From Phaeoceros laevis (taxonomy: Eukaryota > Anthocerotophyta > Anthocerotopsida > Notothyladales), in assembly GCA_049999765.1 (NCBI GenBank), contig JBNGIQ010009448.1, positions 1 through 55,877 on the forward strand: DNA of 55,877 nt, given 5' to 3'. Position numbers and translations under genes: made by a program. Shown here in pieces: positions 11,123 through 20,806 of this stretch. The first letter of the stretch is position 1; each line of letters starts with the position of its first letter. The notes beneath the pieces were generated by a model, which was not told the DNA's origin, made no database searches, and saw nothing but the letters and a program-made list of their open reading frames with translations.

Positions 11123-12233
11123 TCAACCCAGAGTTGCAAGCGTCAAACATTTGGTTGGACTGATGTGACTAAGACATGCTGCCGGTGCTCCTGCTTGTTA
11201 GTCTAGTATTGCAGAGAAAGCTCCGAGTGCCCGTCATGCGTGGCACGCCCTTCCTGAATGCATGCAATGCTCTTTCTCCAGTCCCTGATTCTCGAAGAAG
11301 AAGAAACAAAAGGAAAGAACTTTGATGCGATCCGAAGACGCACGGCACTCCCAGTTTGTACCTCAGTTCCAGAAGGTGATGCCACATGTTGCAAGTCCCG
11401 AGCAGACCTGTTGCATCATCATCACAAAAACGTTAAGGCAGCAAGGGCTGTCAGCTGTTTTGTTTTCTCACGAATGGCCTTTTCCAGGACACACATGGTG
11501 CGAACGCAAGACAGGCACGCTCATCTTGGACCAACAATCAGAAGCAGCCAAATCCTGCAAGTGAGATGCTCGTCATTAGGATGCCTGAATGAGCTCAGCC
11601 AGATTCTGTTAAGTCTTCCGGGAATTCCAAGGCCGTTGTAACTGGCTGCCTAACTGGTACCGTCCTTCGTTTAAATTGTTTCTTGCAAGTCGCCAGAGCT
11701 TTGGAGTCTTCTTCCATCTCGGTGGGCCACGCAACCCACAAGCACGAAGCGACCGCGACTGAAAGACTAGTCCTGGCCTGCCATTCCAAAATGATGACCT
11801 CGAATGTCCACCTGAACGAGATCGTTTCGGGCAGCAATATGTAAAGAGATATTGAGCTTTCCTGTCGGTAGCAGCAGCCTACATATCTATATAATAGCCA
11901 CTACCTACCTTCAGGCCGACATATCATCATTCAGATGCTTGCCAGCCCACCTTTTCTCTTCGTCTTCTCAAGTCCTTAAGGCCTACCTTATCCCCCTCCT
12001 CCGCATCCGCATCCTCCTCGTCCTCCTCTCCGTGATGCCGGTTTAGTGCCCCAATTGCAAGCATCATCCCAGTGGTAGTAGTACTTCTACACAAGCTCCA
12101 CGTGGTAGCTTGGCAGGTTCCACAGCTCCGGCTCTCTAGCAGGCCAGTATTTGGTTTTACAAAGCAGACACATCTCCTCAAACCATTTCTTTTGAACATC
12201 AAGTTCACAAAGAGACAAACTCAACTGGAAACG
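11123..12233. other. Intergenic, no gene recognised
   Basis: Presumed 3' flank of the PPR-SMR gene and promoter of the aquaporin gene. Short ORFs occur on both strands but none shows family similarity. A pyrimidine-rich tract (CTCCTCCGC/CTCCTC type) lies at about 11990-12030. Confidence 0.5.
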
Positions 12234-12376
12234 ATGCCTAAGGTACTCACTCGCTCACCTGCGCACCTTTCAATCTTTAACTTTTGCAGCTTTGAACAAC
12301 AGGAATTGCAAGGTCACTGACTGTGATTCGCTTTGCTTTGCATTTGGTCTGTGCACAGAAAGAACAACCTGCGAGC

Positions 12377-13788
12377 ATGGCACAAAAGAAAGCAGCAATT
12401 CCGGATGTCGGTTCCCAGTTGCAATCCGTACCTCTTCCCTCGTTCAGCGACCCGGCCCAGAGCACAACCGAGCAACAGCAGGCCACCACACGCAGCAAGC
12501 ATCTGGGGAGAAAGGCCAGGCTCCACCAGGACTGGCAAGTGGTGCTCCAAAAGGTAATTCGTGTGCATCGGTTAACGTCCATTCCAATTCTTCAGCTGAA
12601 TTCTCCTCAGCTCACAGATTCTGCATCGCCAGCACAAGCTGTGATGTTTCTGAAAACTGGGGACTCACGAGTGTGGGTGAATTTCCGGATGCAGTTGGGG
12701 GCAGAAGTGATCAGCACCTTCATTCTCGTGTTTGGTGGATGTGGAGCTGTGGTGGTGGACGCCACCAGCAACGGCCAAGTCACCCATGTGGGCGTTGCCA
12801 TTGCGTTTGGTCTGGTGGTGACTATCATGATTTACACCGTGGGCCACATCTCCGGGTGCCACATGAATCCTGCTGTCTCGATTGCCTTGGCTTCCATCCG
12901 CGAAATGAAGTGGAGTCTGGTAAGCCGCTTCCACAGGTCTGCAGGAATGAGTCCCCTAAGTCATTTGACACTTGTAAGCCTGAGTTCATCAACAACGAAG
13001 GACTCGGGCTTTGAATCTGTGCGAGCTCATCCTCCATGTGACACATGAATCTCCACCCGTCGCAGGTCCCGATGTACATTCTAGCTCAATGCCTTGGAGC
13101 AACTTGTGCCGGTTTCGCCCTGCGAGTGATCTTCGCCCACGGCCATACGGACAGCGATTTGAGTGCGTATGGCTTTCTGGGAGCAACATTTCCCAACGGG
13201 GGAACTGCGCTGCAGTCTTTCGTCGTCGAAATTCTCACCACTTTCTTCCTCATGTTCGTCGTCACCGGTGTTGCCACAGATCCCAACGCAGTAAGTCCCC
13301 ACCAACCGCTCTAATGCTTTCCATTGCAACTTTTCACAACTTTGCTCGAGATAGGTCTGACTGCCACATTCATGAATGAACGTCCAGGTACCAGGATTTG
13401 GAGGGCTCGCTATTGGAGCCACAATTGCATTGGATGCCATGTTTGCCGGGTGCGTCTTCCCCAACATCAATTGTCTTCAGCAGTTTGAGATGAATAATTT
13501 CATTTCATGCTTTCGTTCATGTCACGGACCCTCTGATGTACTCATTTATGATGGTGAATTTGCTATGTGAACTCCAGGCCAATCTCAGGTGCGTCCATGA
13601 ACCCCGCAAGATCGCTTGGCCCTGCCTTTGCAGCCAGCAAATACAATAGCCTGTGGGTGTACATTGCCGGCCCCATTATTGGAGCTCTGGGCGGGGCGTG
13701 GGCCTACATCTTGATCCGCATCCCTCCCCCTCCAATCAACACCACCGTGCACACTTTGCAAAATGACATGGCTCTGCAGAAGGGCTAA
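12377..13788 (+). CDS. NIP: NIP-subfamily aquaporin (nodulin-26-like intrinsic protein)
   Basis: Exons 12377-12919, 13066-13290, 13388-13449, 13578-13788 join in phase (346 residues). Both aquaporin half-helices are present: GHISGCHMNPAVS and GPISGASMNPARS. Membrane helices are evident: VISTFILVFGGCGAVVV, VAIAFGLVVTIMIYTV, MYILAQCLGATCAGFAL, FVVEILTTFFLMFVVTG, GLAIGATIALDAMF and LWVYIAGPIIGALGGAWAYI. By alignment to AQP1 the aromatic/arginine filter reads Phe (H2), Ala (H5), Ala (LE1), Arg (LE2). Seed-plant NIPs usually have Trp, Ala or Gly at H2. NIPs carry glycerol, boric acid, silicic acid or arsenite; the substrate here is not decidable. The N-terminus (about 105 residues) is long for a NIP. 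An alternative first exon ATG CCT AAG at 12234-12242, spliced to the acceptor at about 12359, is in phase and would add nine residues. Confidence 0.88.
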
Positions 13789-14348
13789 GCTTGCGCCTTC
13801 TCTGTCGCTCGGCAGTACTAGCAGTTACTTTTCCCTAGTCCGGAGCTTCGGTCCGTAGCTTCAGAATGATCCAAAAGTGGACGTCCATCTGAAGATAAAC
13901 ACTGTAGAACGTGGCCATGAGTCCATGACTCCTTTCCCTTTCACATTTGTTGTTGGAAAGGTTGCATACTCACGTGGTGACGAGTGTGACTCTTTCCCAC
14001 CTCTGTCGAAGAACTCGTGCCAGTGGTAGAACACGAGTTTCAGCGTGCAGGTAGGTCAAAATAAAACACTGTGATGGGTAGGACAGCATGGCCTACAGAC
14101 TGCTAGAATACCTGCGGAAGTAGAAGTGTTAGGATGCTTCGCCTGTAGCTGCCTGTGTGAAGTTTCATATGAGGACTTCACACGATGAACGGTCTTACAT
14201 GACATCCTAAAGCCCGTTTCTTTGATGCAGACTGTTTCACCAGTGAGGCGGAGCTTCCAACTTGCTCTCTGGAGGAGAGAACATGGCCAGATAGATCGTC
14301 TTCTGTCTTCTTTCCACGGGTAGCATAGTACTACCGGCGTCGGATATG
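13789..14348. other. Convergent intergenic spacer
   Basis: Between the aquaporin stop (+) and the DYW PPR stop (-). Presumed 3' UTRs; no ORF of merit. Confidence 0.5.
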
Positions 14349-16778
14349 TCACCAGTAGCCCCCACAAGAACAGTTTCCGTCCTTGTACACATGGAAGCGG
14401 CTGCCATCTCTGCAAATGATCGTCCGCTGCTCTATCTTTGAAATCAGTGCAGTAGCAGTGTGGCAGTCTTCACACACACGCAGATTCTTCACCACCCGTA
14501 TGGTTGTACCATGGGGGGTCTTGAGCAAGGCATATGCAATGGCCAGCTTCTCGCTGTGCCCACACAGTGCACCTTCCTTGAGGGAGTCGGGTATGTCTCT
14601 CAACACAGAGTCGAGGTGGGGCACATACCCCACTTTCTTCATCTGGACAAAGAGATCTCGCAGCTTGGCATAGATGCCTAGGCTCTCGGGATGTGCCTTA
14701 TCCCCCACCACAAACGCATGGACAACCCCCTCAGCGTCTGTCCATGAGCTTTGCCCGGGCTGCTTCCATGCTCCTGTGGTCAGTCTCATGGCCTGGACCT
14801 CGTTTGCATCGGCCCACATGTGAGCTCGGGCGTAGATGTTGGACATGAGGACGTACGGCCCAGCAGCAGTTTTGTCCAGCTTCAGTGCGTGGTCGAAGGC
14901 TTGTCTCCCTAGCTCCACATTCTTCCACTTCAGACACCCGCCCAGAACGGTTTCCCACAGCGCACCGTCAGGTTGGAAAGGCATGGTTTTGGCCATGGCC
15001 ATGGCCTGTTCCACCTGGCCTGCTCGGCCCAGCAGATCCACCATGCATGTGTAGTGTTCAATGGTCGGAGAGATGCCGAAGTCCCTGCTCATGGCTTCGA
15101 AGTACTTCCGGCCCTTGTCCACCAGTCCCACATGACAGCATGCCGTGAGAACACTGAGCAGTGTGATGGGTGCAGGTTGTATGCCCTTAGCCTGCATCCT
15201 GTCAAACAGTTCAAACACACGGTCACTATCTCCTAGCCGGGCGAAGCCTCCTATCAACGCATTCCATGATGCTGTGTCTCTTGTGGATGCTGCGTCAAAT
15301 ACATCCTGGGCATCAGCCATGCTCCCACATTTGCTGTACATGTCAATCAGACTGCTTGCCACAAACGAGTCGGTAGCCACAATTCCAGCCTTTGCAATAT
15401 GAGAATGGACTTCTTTTCCCTTCTCCAGTCCTGCCACACTACCGCAAGCTTTCAGTGCACCAAGAAAAGTTCGCTCGTTGGGTGCCACACCTTCCTGTTG
15501 CATCCGTGAGTACAACTGCATAGCCACTTCAGCCTGTCCCATCTGAGCATAGCCCGAGATCATGGCTGTCCAGCACACCACATTACGATGAGGCATCCTC
15601 TCAAGTACATGCCTAGCCTTGGTCAGGCTACCATATTTGGCATACACATCCACTAGCATGGCTCCCACGTACACATCTAACTCGTACCCGCTCTTCACTA
15701 TGTCTTTGTGTATGATTTCCAGTTTCTCCATGCGCACATCTTTCACAACCATTGCATCATCACCTTGGCTGCCACTTTCTGCACATGCTGCTAGACTGCC
15801 ACAAGCCTTGACTGTGGCAACGTATGCTCGGGCATCAGGGACTACGCCTTCCTGTTGCATCCGGCTGTACAACTCCAGAGCCACTTCACCCTCTTCCATC
15901 TGGGCGTAACCCATGATCATGGCAGTCCAGGAAAACACGTCTCGACGAGGAAGCCTCTCAAATACACTCCTGGCATCCACCAGGCTCCCACATTTTGAGT
16001 ACAGATCCACCAGCATGGTTCCCACATATCCGTCTGATTCCAACCCTTTCTTCAGGATATCCGAGTGGATGGCTCGCACTTGCTCCAGGCAGGATTTTGT
16101 GACAACCAACTTTTCACCTGGGTTCCCCTCTTTCAATGTTGCCAGGCTTCCACAAGCCTTGAGTGCAGCAACAAATGCTCGGGCATCGGGTACGACTCCC
16201 ACCTGCTGCATTTGTGCATATAGTTGCAAGGCCATTTCACCCTGTTCCATCTGAGCATGCCCCAGTATCATGGCAGTCCAGCAAACCACATCACGATGAG
16301 ACATCCTCTCGAAGACATTCCTGGCATCCACCAGGCTCTTACATTTTATGTACACGCCTGTCAGCATGGTCGCCACATATACATCGGACTCAAACCCACG
16401 CTTGACCAGCTCGGAATGGATGTGCCTGGTGCTCTCCAGGTCCTGTAAGCTACTACACGCCTTCAGTGTAGCCACATAGGTGTACGAGCTTGGTTTTACT
16501 CCACACTCTTGCATTTCCTCATACACCTGTAAAGCCTGTCTACCTTGCCCACGCTTGGTGTGCTCTGAGATTAGTGCCGTCCATGAAAACTCATCTTTGG
16601 GAGGGGACTTCAAGTCAGCGACGGGATTTCGAGTTCCACCAGCTGAGCTTCGGAGGCAAACGACGGGCACTGAGGTCTTGCACTCCACCGGACGGTGAAG
16701 CCAGAGCATGGGGCGCCATCCACTGAACCCCTCCGCATAGGAGGGGCACACCGGCAGGAACGGACCGGCGCTTGGCAT
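14349..16778 (-). CDS. DYW-type PLS PPR protein, putative organellar C-to-U RNA editing factor
   Basis: Intronless 809-residue ORF from ATG at 16778. It contains alternating P, L and S PPR motifs from about residue 55 to 600 (WTAMILGHAQMEQGEMALQL, FVAALKACGSL, YVGTMLVDLYSKCGSL), an E region (LWETVLGGCLKW, YVLMSNIYARA), a PG-box-like KQPGQSSW, then a DYW deaminase-like domain of about 130 residues. The zinc/catalytic signature is intact: His741-x-Glu743 (GHSEKLA), Cys769-x2-Cys772 (CEDCH) and the late CSC at 803-805. The protein ends GYW instead of DYW. Such proteins bind specific plastid or mitochondrial transcripts and deaminate cytidine to uridine. The target is unknown. The first ~50 residues are plausibly an organelle targeting peptide. 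It is divergent, 145 bp from the next PPR gene. Confidence 0.92.
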   Translation of the reverse strand: MPSAGPFLPVCPSYAEGFSGWRPMLWLHRPVECKTSVPVVCLRSSAGGTRNPVADLKSPPKDEFSWTALISEHTKRGQGRQALQVYEEMQECGVKPSSYTYVATLKACSSLQDLESTRHIHSELVKRGFESDVYVATMLTGVYIKCKSLVDARNVFERMSHRDVVCWTAMILGHAQMEQGEMALQLYAQMQQVGVVPDARAFVAALKACGSLATLKEGNPGEKLVVTKSCLEQVRAIHSDILKKGLESDGYVGTMLVDLYSKCGSLVDARSVFERLPRRDVFSWTAMIMGYAQMEEGEVALELYSRMQQEGVVPDARAYVATVKACGSLAACAESGSQGDDAMVVKDVRMEKLEIIHKDIVKSGYELDVYVGAMLVDVYAKYGSLTKARHVLERMPHRNVVCWTAMISGYAQMGQAEVAMQLYSRMQQEGVAPNERTFLGALKACGSVAGLEKGKEVHSHIAKAGIVATDSFVASSLIDMYSKCGSMADAQDVFDAASTRDTASWNALIGGFARLGDSDRVFELFDRMQAKGIQPAPITLLSVLTACCHVGLVDKGRKYFEAMSRDFGISPTIEHYTCMVDLLGRAGQVEQAMAMAKTMPFQPDGALWETVLGGCLKWKNVELGRQAFDHALKLDKTAAGPYVLMSNIYARAHMWADANEVQAMRLTTGAWKQPGQSSWTDAEGVVHAFVVGDKAHPESLGIYAKLRDLFVQMKKVGYVPHLDSVLRDIPDSLKEGALCGHSEKLAIAYALLKTPHGTTIRVVKNLRVCEDCHTATALISKIEQRTIICRDGSRFHVYKDGNCSCGGYW

Positions 16779-16923
16779 AGGATGTCTGGTCTGTCTCTAC
16801 TCGGACTCCAGCTGCACATAAAGCCGTGGAGAACGCACATGTGTCGGATTGCTCCCGACCCCAGTCGAATCTCTCAAGCTACGGCACGCCCATGTGCCGG
16901 ATAGCTGCCGGGTTGCTAGAGCA
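16779..16923. promoter_or_regulatory. 145-bp bidirectional region between two DYW PPR genes
   Basis: The start codons of the two divergent PPR genes are only 145 bp apart. The sequence has a short imperfect repeat (ATGTGTCGGATTGCTCCCGA at 16840, ATGTGCCGGATAGCTGCCGG at 16890) and no obvious TATA box. It is likely a shared promoter, or the 5' UTRs overlap. Confidence 0.5.
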
Positions 16924-19839
16924 ATGGCAGCCATGGCGGCCATGGCTGCGCCCCCTTCCTCCATCGGCTCGTTCACCGTGGCTTGCTCCTCTTCGTCGTC
17001 CTCCGCTAGCGCTTCAGTGAAGCCCCGGTTCCATGGAACAAGGCCGGGGGCTCCCTTCTTGGCTGGCAAGGTCCTCCCGGGGATTGTGGTAGACGAGGGC
17101 AACATTGTGGCACAGGTGTCTGACGCACTTGAGGAGGGACAGCTGACTAGAGCTGTTGAAGTGTTGGACCTGCTGGTGCAGGGGGGATCTCATGTTGACA
17201 ACTCCATATTCTACCGTGTCCTGAAGAAGTGCATTGCTCAAAAGGATCTTTCGATTGGCACTCGCATTCACGCTCTTGCTGTGAAGAGTGGGTACGAGTC
17301 AAACACATTCTTGGCAAACCACATAATGCGTATGTATGCTTCTCATGGGAGGTTGCAAGAAGCAACAGAGGTTTTTATCAAGGTGGCTGCACCTGACAGT
17401 TTCATGTGGTTTTCCATCATTCAGGCACATGTGCGACATGGACAACCCAAGCAGGCTATTAACTGGTACCAGCAAATGCGGGAGTCAACTGTGGTGCCTG
17501 ATAACCATGTGTTTGGAGCAGTCCTTAAAGCATGTGCCACTGCAAGGGATTTGGCTTCTGGGGAGAAGGTGCATTCCGACATTTTGAGAAGTATGGTGGA
17601 CCCTGATAAATTTGTTGTCACTTGCCTCGTGGATATGTACGCAAAATGTGGAAGCGTAGGCAAGGCCCGCAGAGTGTTTGACAGGTTGACCACACCAGAT
17701 GTGGTGACTTGGAATGCCATGTTGGCAGGATATGCCCAGCATGGAATGGGCCAAGAAGCCCTTGCTCTGTATGCTGATATGCAGCAAGATGGCATGACTT
17801 CTGCCAGCTCTGTGACCTTTGTGTGCCTCCTGCAAGCGTGTGCTAGTGTGGGTGCGTTGCAGCAGGGCCAGGAGCTTCATTCCCAAGTCTCTCAAAGAGG
17901 ACTAGAAGCTGATTTGATCATCAGCACATGCCTGGTGGACATGTATGCAAAATGCGGGAGCTTAGAAGAGGCTCGCAAAGTCTTTGACAAAATGACCAAA
18001 AAGAATGAGGTGACGTGGACTGCCATGATTGCAGGATATGCTCAGAAGGGAAGGGGTCAAGATGCGCTTATTCTGTATGCAAGGATGCAACAGGATGGCA
18101 TTACTCTAGCTGATTCTGTCACATTTGTGTGCCTGCTTCAAGCTTGTAGCAGGATTGGTGCACTCGAGCAAGGGAAGGACCTCCATTCTCAGATTGTGCA
18201 CAAAGGACTGGAAGCTGATGTGGTTGTGAGCAACTGTCTGGTAGACATGTATGCAAAATGTGGAAGCTTGGAGGAGGCTCGTGCAGTTTTTGACAGATTG
18301 ACCACCAAGGATGTTGTTACGTGGAATTCGATGATCGCAGGGTATGCCCAGCAGGGATTGGGTCAAGATGCTCTTGCGCTGTACAAGAGTATGCAACAGG
18401 ATGGGATGACTTCAGCTGATCGTGTCACGTTTATCAGCCTTCTGCAAGCCTGTGCCAATGTGGGAGCATTGCAACATGGGAAGGAGATTCACTCACTGGT
18501 TGTGCAACAAGGACTGGAGGCCGATGTCGTCGTCAGCAACTGCCTGGTGGACATGTATGCAAAATGCGGGGCCTTGAGCGAAGCACGTACAGTGTTTGAC
18601 AGATTAGCCACAAGAGATGTGGTGACATGGACTGCCATGATCGCTGGGTATGTCCAGCATGGAATGGGTCCAGAAGCCCTGACTCTGTACAATAGTATGC
18701 ACAAGGACGACATGGCTGCAACTGATTCAGTCATGTTTGTGTGCCTTCTCCAAGCATGTGGTAGTGTTGGAGCACTGCAGCAAGGGAAGGAGCTGCATTC
18801 CCAGATTCAGCAGAAAGGGTTTGAAGCAGATCCGTTCGTTAGCAGCTCTATGGTGGACATGTATGCCAAATGTGGGAGCTTAGAGGATGCTCACAGGGTG
18901 CTGGACAAACATTCTGCACGAAATGTAGTAGCATGGAATGCTCTGCTGGGTGGTTATGCCCACCACAATGACGGCCAAGGGGCAATACAGTGTTTTGAAG
19001 ATATGCGGGACCGGGGTGTGAAGCCTGATCATGTAGCTTTTATCTGTCTTCTCGTAGCATGCAGCCATGATGGGCTTGTGAAGGAAGGCCAGCGTTATTT
19101 CAGAATGATGGTGGATGACTACAGGATTGAGCCTACTATCGAGCATTACAATTGCATGGTTGATCTTCTTGGGCGGTCAGGTCGCCTCGACGAGGCCGAG
19201 GAAATGTTGCTCACTATGCCTTTCCAGTCTGATAGTGTGGGTTGGACATCCTTGCTCTCTGCCTGCAAAAGCCACAGCAATGTGGAGCTTGGACGGCGCT
19301 GCTTCCACCACCTCATTGAACTGGAACCTGGAAACGCTTCAACATATGTGCTTATGGGAAACATATATGCAAACACCGGCAGATGGGAGGACGTACACAG
19401 AGTAGAAAGATTGCGGAAGTCTGCAGGTGTTTGGAAGAAGCCTGGCAGGGCCTGCATCGAGGTGAAGAACCAGGTGCACGAGTTCACAGTAGGAGAAGCG
19501 ATGGAGGACATGTCGCCAAAGTTGAAGACTGTAAATTCCAGGTTGAAGCAGGAAGGGGGCCATGTGCCACAGACGGAGTTGGTTCTTAGGGCAGTGTCTG
19601 AGCAAGAGAAAGAAGATGCATTATGTGGACATGCAGAAAAACTGGCACTGGCATATGGGCTCATGAACACCCCAGATGGTACAACGTTGCTGGTCACCAA
19701 AAACCTTCGTATGTGCGATGACTGCCACAGTAGTACCAAGGTCATGTCAAGTCTTGAGAAGCGAGAGATTGTCGTTAGAGACGCACACCGCGTACACCGT
19801 TTTGTGAAGGGGTCTTGCTCGTGTGGGGATCGGCATTGA
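16924..19839 (+). CDS. PLS PPR protein with variant DYW (KP-like) domain, putative organellar editing factor
   Basis: Intronless, 971 residues from ATG 16924 (the frame is open for 75 bp upstream but without ATG). Ser/Ala-rich targeting-type N-terminus. A long PLS array includes at least four 102-residue P-L-S units with an exact 306-nt period (17698, 18004, 18310, 18616, 18922). The E region follows (VGWTSLLSACKSH, YVLMGNIYANTG). The C-terminal domain keeps the deaminase signature His903-x-Glu905 (GHAEKLA), Cys931-x2-Cys934 (CDDCH) and CSC at 965-967, but the PG box is KKPGRACIEV, where canonical DYW proteins have GxSWIE, and the last three residues are Asp-Arg-His. Lycophytes, ferns and hornworts have a DYW:KP class with changes at both places, proposed for U-to-C editing. 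Assignment to that class is my inference and uncertain. Confidence 0.9.
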   Translation: MAAMAAMAAPPSSIGSFTVACSSSSSSASASVKPRFHGTRPGAPFLAGKVLPGIVVDEGNIVAQVSDALEEGQLTRAVEVLDLLVQGGSHVDNSIFYRVLKKCIAQKDLSIGTRIHALAVKSGYESNTFLANHIMRMYASHGRLQEATEVFIKVAAPDSFMWFSIIQAHVRHGQPKQAINWYQQMRESTVVPDNHVFGAVLKACATARDLASGEKVHSDILRSMVDPDKFVVTCLVDMYAKCGSVGKARRVFDRLTTPDVVTWNAMLAGYAQHGMGQEALALYADMQQDGMTSASSVTFVCLLQACASVGALQQGQELHSQVSQRGLEADLIISTCLVDMYAKCGSLEEARKVFDKMTKKNEVTWTAMIAGYAQKGRGQDALILYARMQQDGITLADSVTFVCLLQACSRIGALEQGKDLHSQIVHKGLEADVVVSNCLVDMYAKCGSLEEARAVFDRLTTKDVVTWNSMIAGYAQQGLGQDALALYKSMQQDGMTSADRVTFISLLQACANVGALQHGKEIHSLVVQQGLEADVVVSNCLVDMYAKCGALSEARTVFDRLATRDVVTWTAMIAGYVQHGMGPEALTLYNSMHKDDMAATDSVMFVCLLQACGSVGALQQGKELHSQIQQKGFEADPFVSSSMVDMYAKCGSLEDAHRVLDKHSARNVVAWNALLGGYAHHNDGQGAIQCFEDMRDRGVKPDHVAFICLLVACSHDGLVKEGQRYFRMMVDDYRIEPTIEHYNCMVDLLGRSGRLDEAEEMLLTMPFQSDSVGWTSLLSACKSHSNVELGRRCFHHLIELEPGNASTYVLMGNIYANTGRWEDVHRVERLRKSAGVWKKPGRACIEVKNQVHEFTVGEAMEDMSPKLKTVNSRLKQEGGHVPQTELVLRAVSEQEKEDALCGHAEKLALAYGLMNTPDGTTLLVTKNLRMCDDCHSSTKVMSSLEKREIVVRDAHRVHRFVKGSCSCGDRH
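17698..18921 (+). repeat. Four in-frame 306-bp tandem units inside a PPR gene
   Basis: Equivalent codons of the P motif (xVVTWNAM / xEVTWTAM / xVVTWNSM / xVVTWTAM) start at 17698, 18004, 18310 and 18616, and the next P motif at 18922, each exactly 306 nt apart. One unit is P (36) + L + S motifs, 102 residues. The units are highly similar and have no indels, pointing to internal tandem duplication or gene conversion. Confidence 0.9.
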
Positions 19840-20806
19840 CATGTCCCTGTATAAAACAAAAGTTCAACAAACAACAAATCCTCCAAACGTTTCGACTGCA
19901 AAGCCCAACTAAAACGAATGCTCGAAACGTTTGAAACAGCATCAAAATTGGGATTGGGCTCAGCCAAGGTCCGGTTTGCCACAAATGACTTCCCTCGGGT
20001 TGAAGGTGCGCTTATCCATGGACGCAAGCTTGGGGTATCCAATCTAGCTCAAGTGCGTGTGTAGGATATCTGGTACAATCACATTCAGCACTCGGTCTCG
20101 GATCTGGTACCTAGGACATGTCAAGTCTTGCCATTCGAAATCTAAAGTCGAAGACCCACATTGAGCCGGTTCTTTTCAAATTCCATTCATCAAAATGACC
20201 CCAGTTGACCGCCATTAACACACACAAAGGACACCATGGCTGGGAAGGAAGCCACTAGAAGTGCAAAACCTAATACAAACTCTGACCTCATCAGTGGATA
20301 TGAACAAGTGGATGTCCGACATTTCTGGCACAACAAAAATGAAGAGGGCGGAGAATCAGGCAACTACCTAGGATGCCTTTTTGTTAGCTCGCACGTACGA
20401 CATCTATCTATCTACCACGACCTAGAGAAATAAATGAATCGAGCAGCTATTAGTGGTTGCGGGAGTCACTAATAACTACGTAAGTACGGCTGGATCATAG
20501 CTATAGCCCTTTCGATCCGTGCCATCCTGCTGGAAACCTGCCTCCAGAGTACGTTTCTTAGTGACCCGCGCGCTACCCCTGTCAATCTCGTGATCTGCAC
20601 AGAACCCTCCATTCTGTTTCTATCTTGCTATTTCAACAGGAATTCCAATTCCTGCTTGGGTGCGAGATCTGCATGTTCACAGCTCCAATTGGCATGATCC
20701 TTGGCTGCAACTGCCAGAATCTCTCTTGACGGCTTCCAATCTTGTTCAGCTTGAGGGGTACCCTGCAGATCAGTCGGCTTGGTTGAGCGCCCTAGCAATA
20801 TCTTAA
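19840..20806. other. Convergent intergenic region
   Basis: Between the variant DYW PPR gene (+) and the RKD-type gene (-). Presumed 3' UTRs. Small ORFs (for example 20236-20433) show no recognisable features. Confidence 0.5.

Noticed and set aside
12555-12609. Possible intron in the aquaporin N-terminal exon (GTAATT donor, CAG acceptors)
   Set aside because: It would be only about 40-55 bp and the reading frame is open throughout, so a continuous exon is simpler; not excluded.
17698-18921. Regular spacing suggestive of a CRISPR-like or satellite array
   Set aside because: The period is an in-frame PPR triplet within a coding gene of a eukaryote.
19146-20042. 298-residue minus-strand frame
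   Set aside because: Antisense shadow of the variant DYW PPR gene; no family features.
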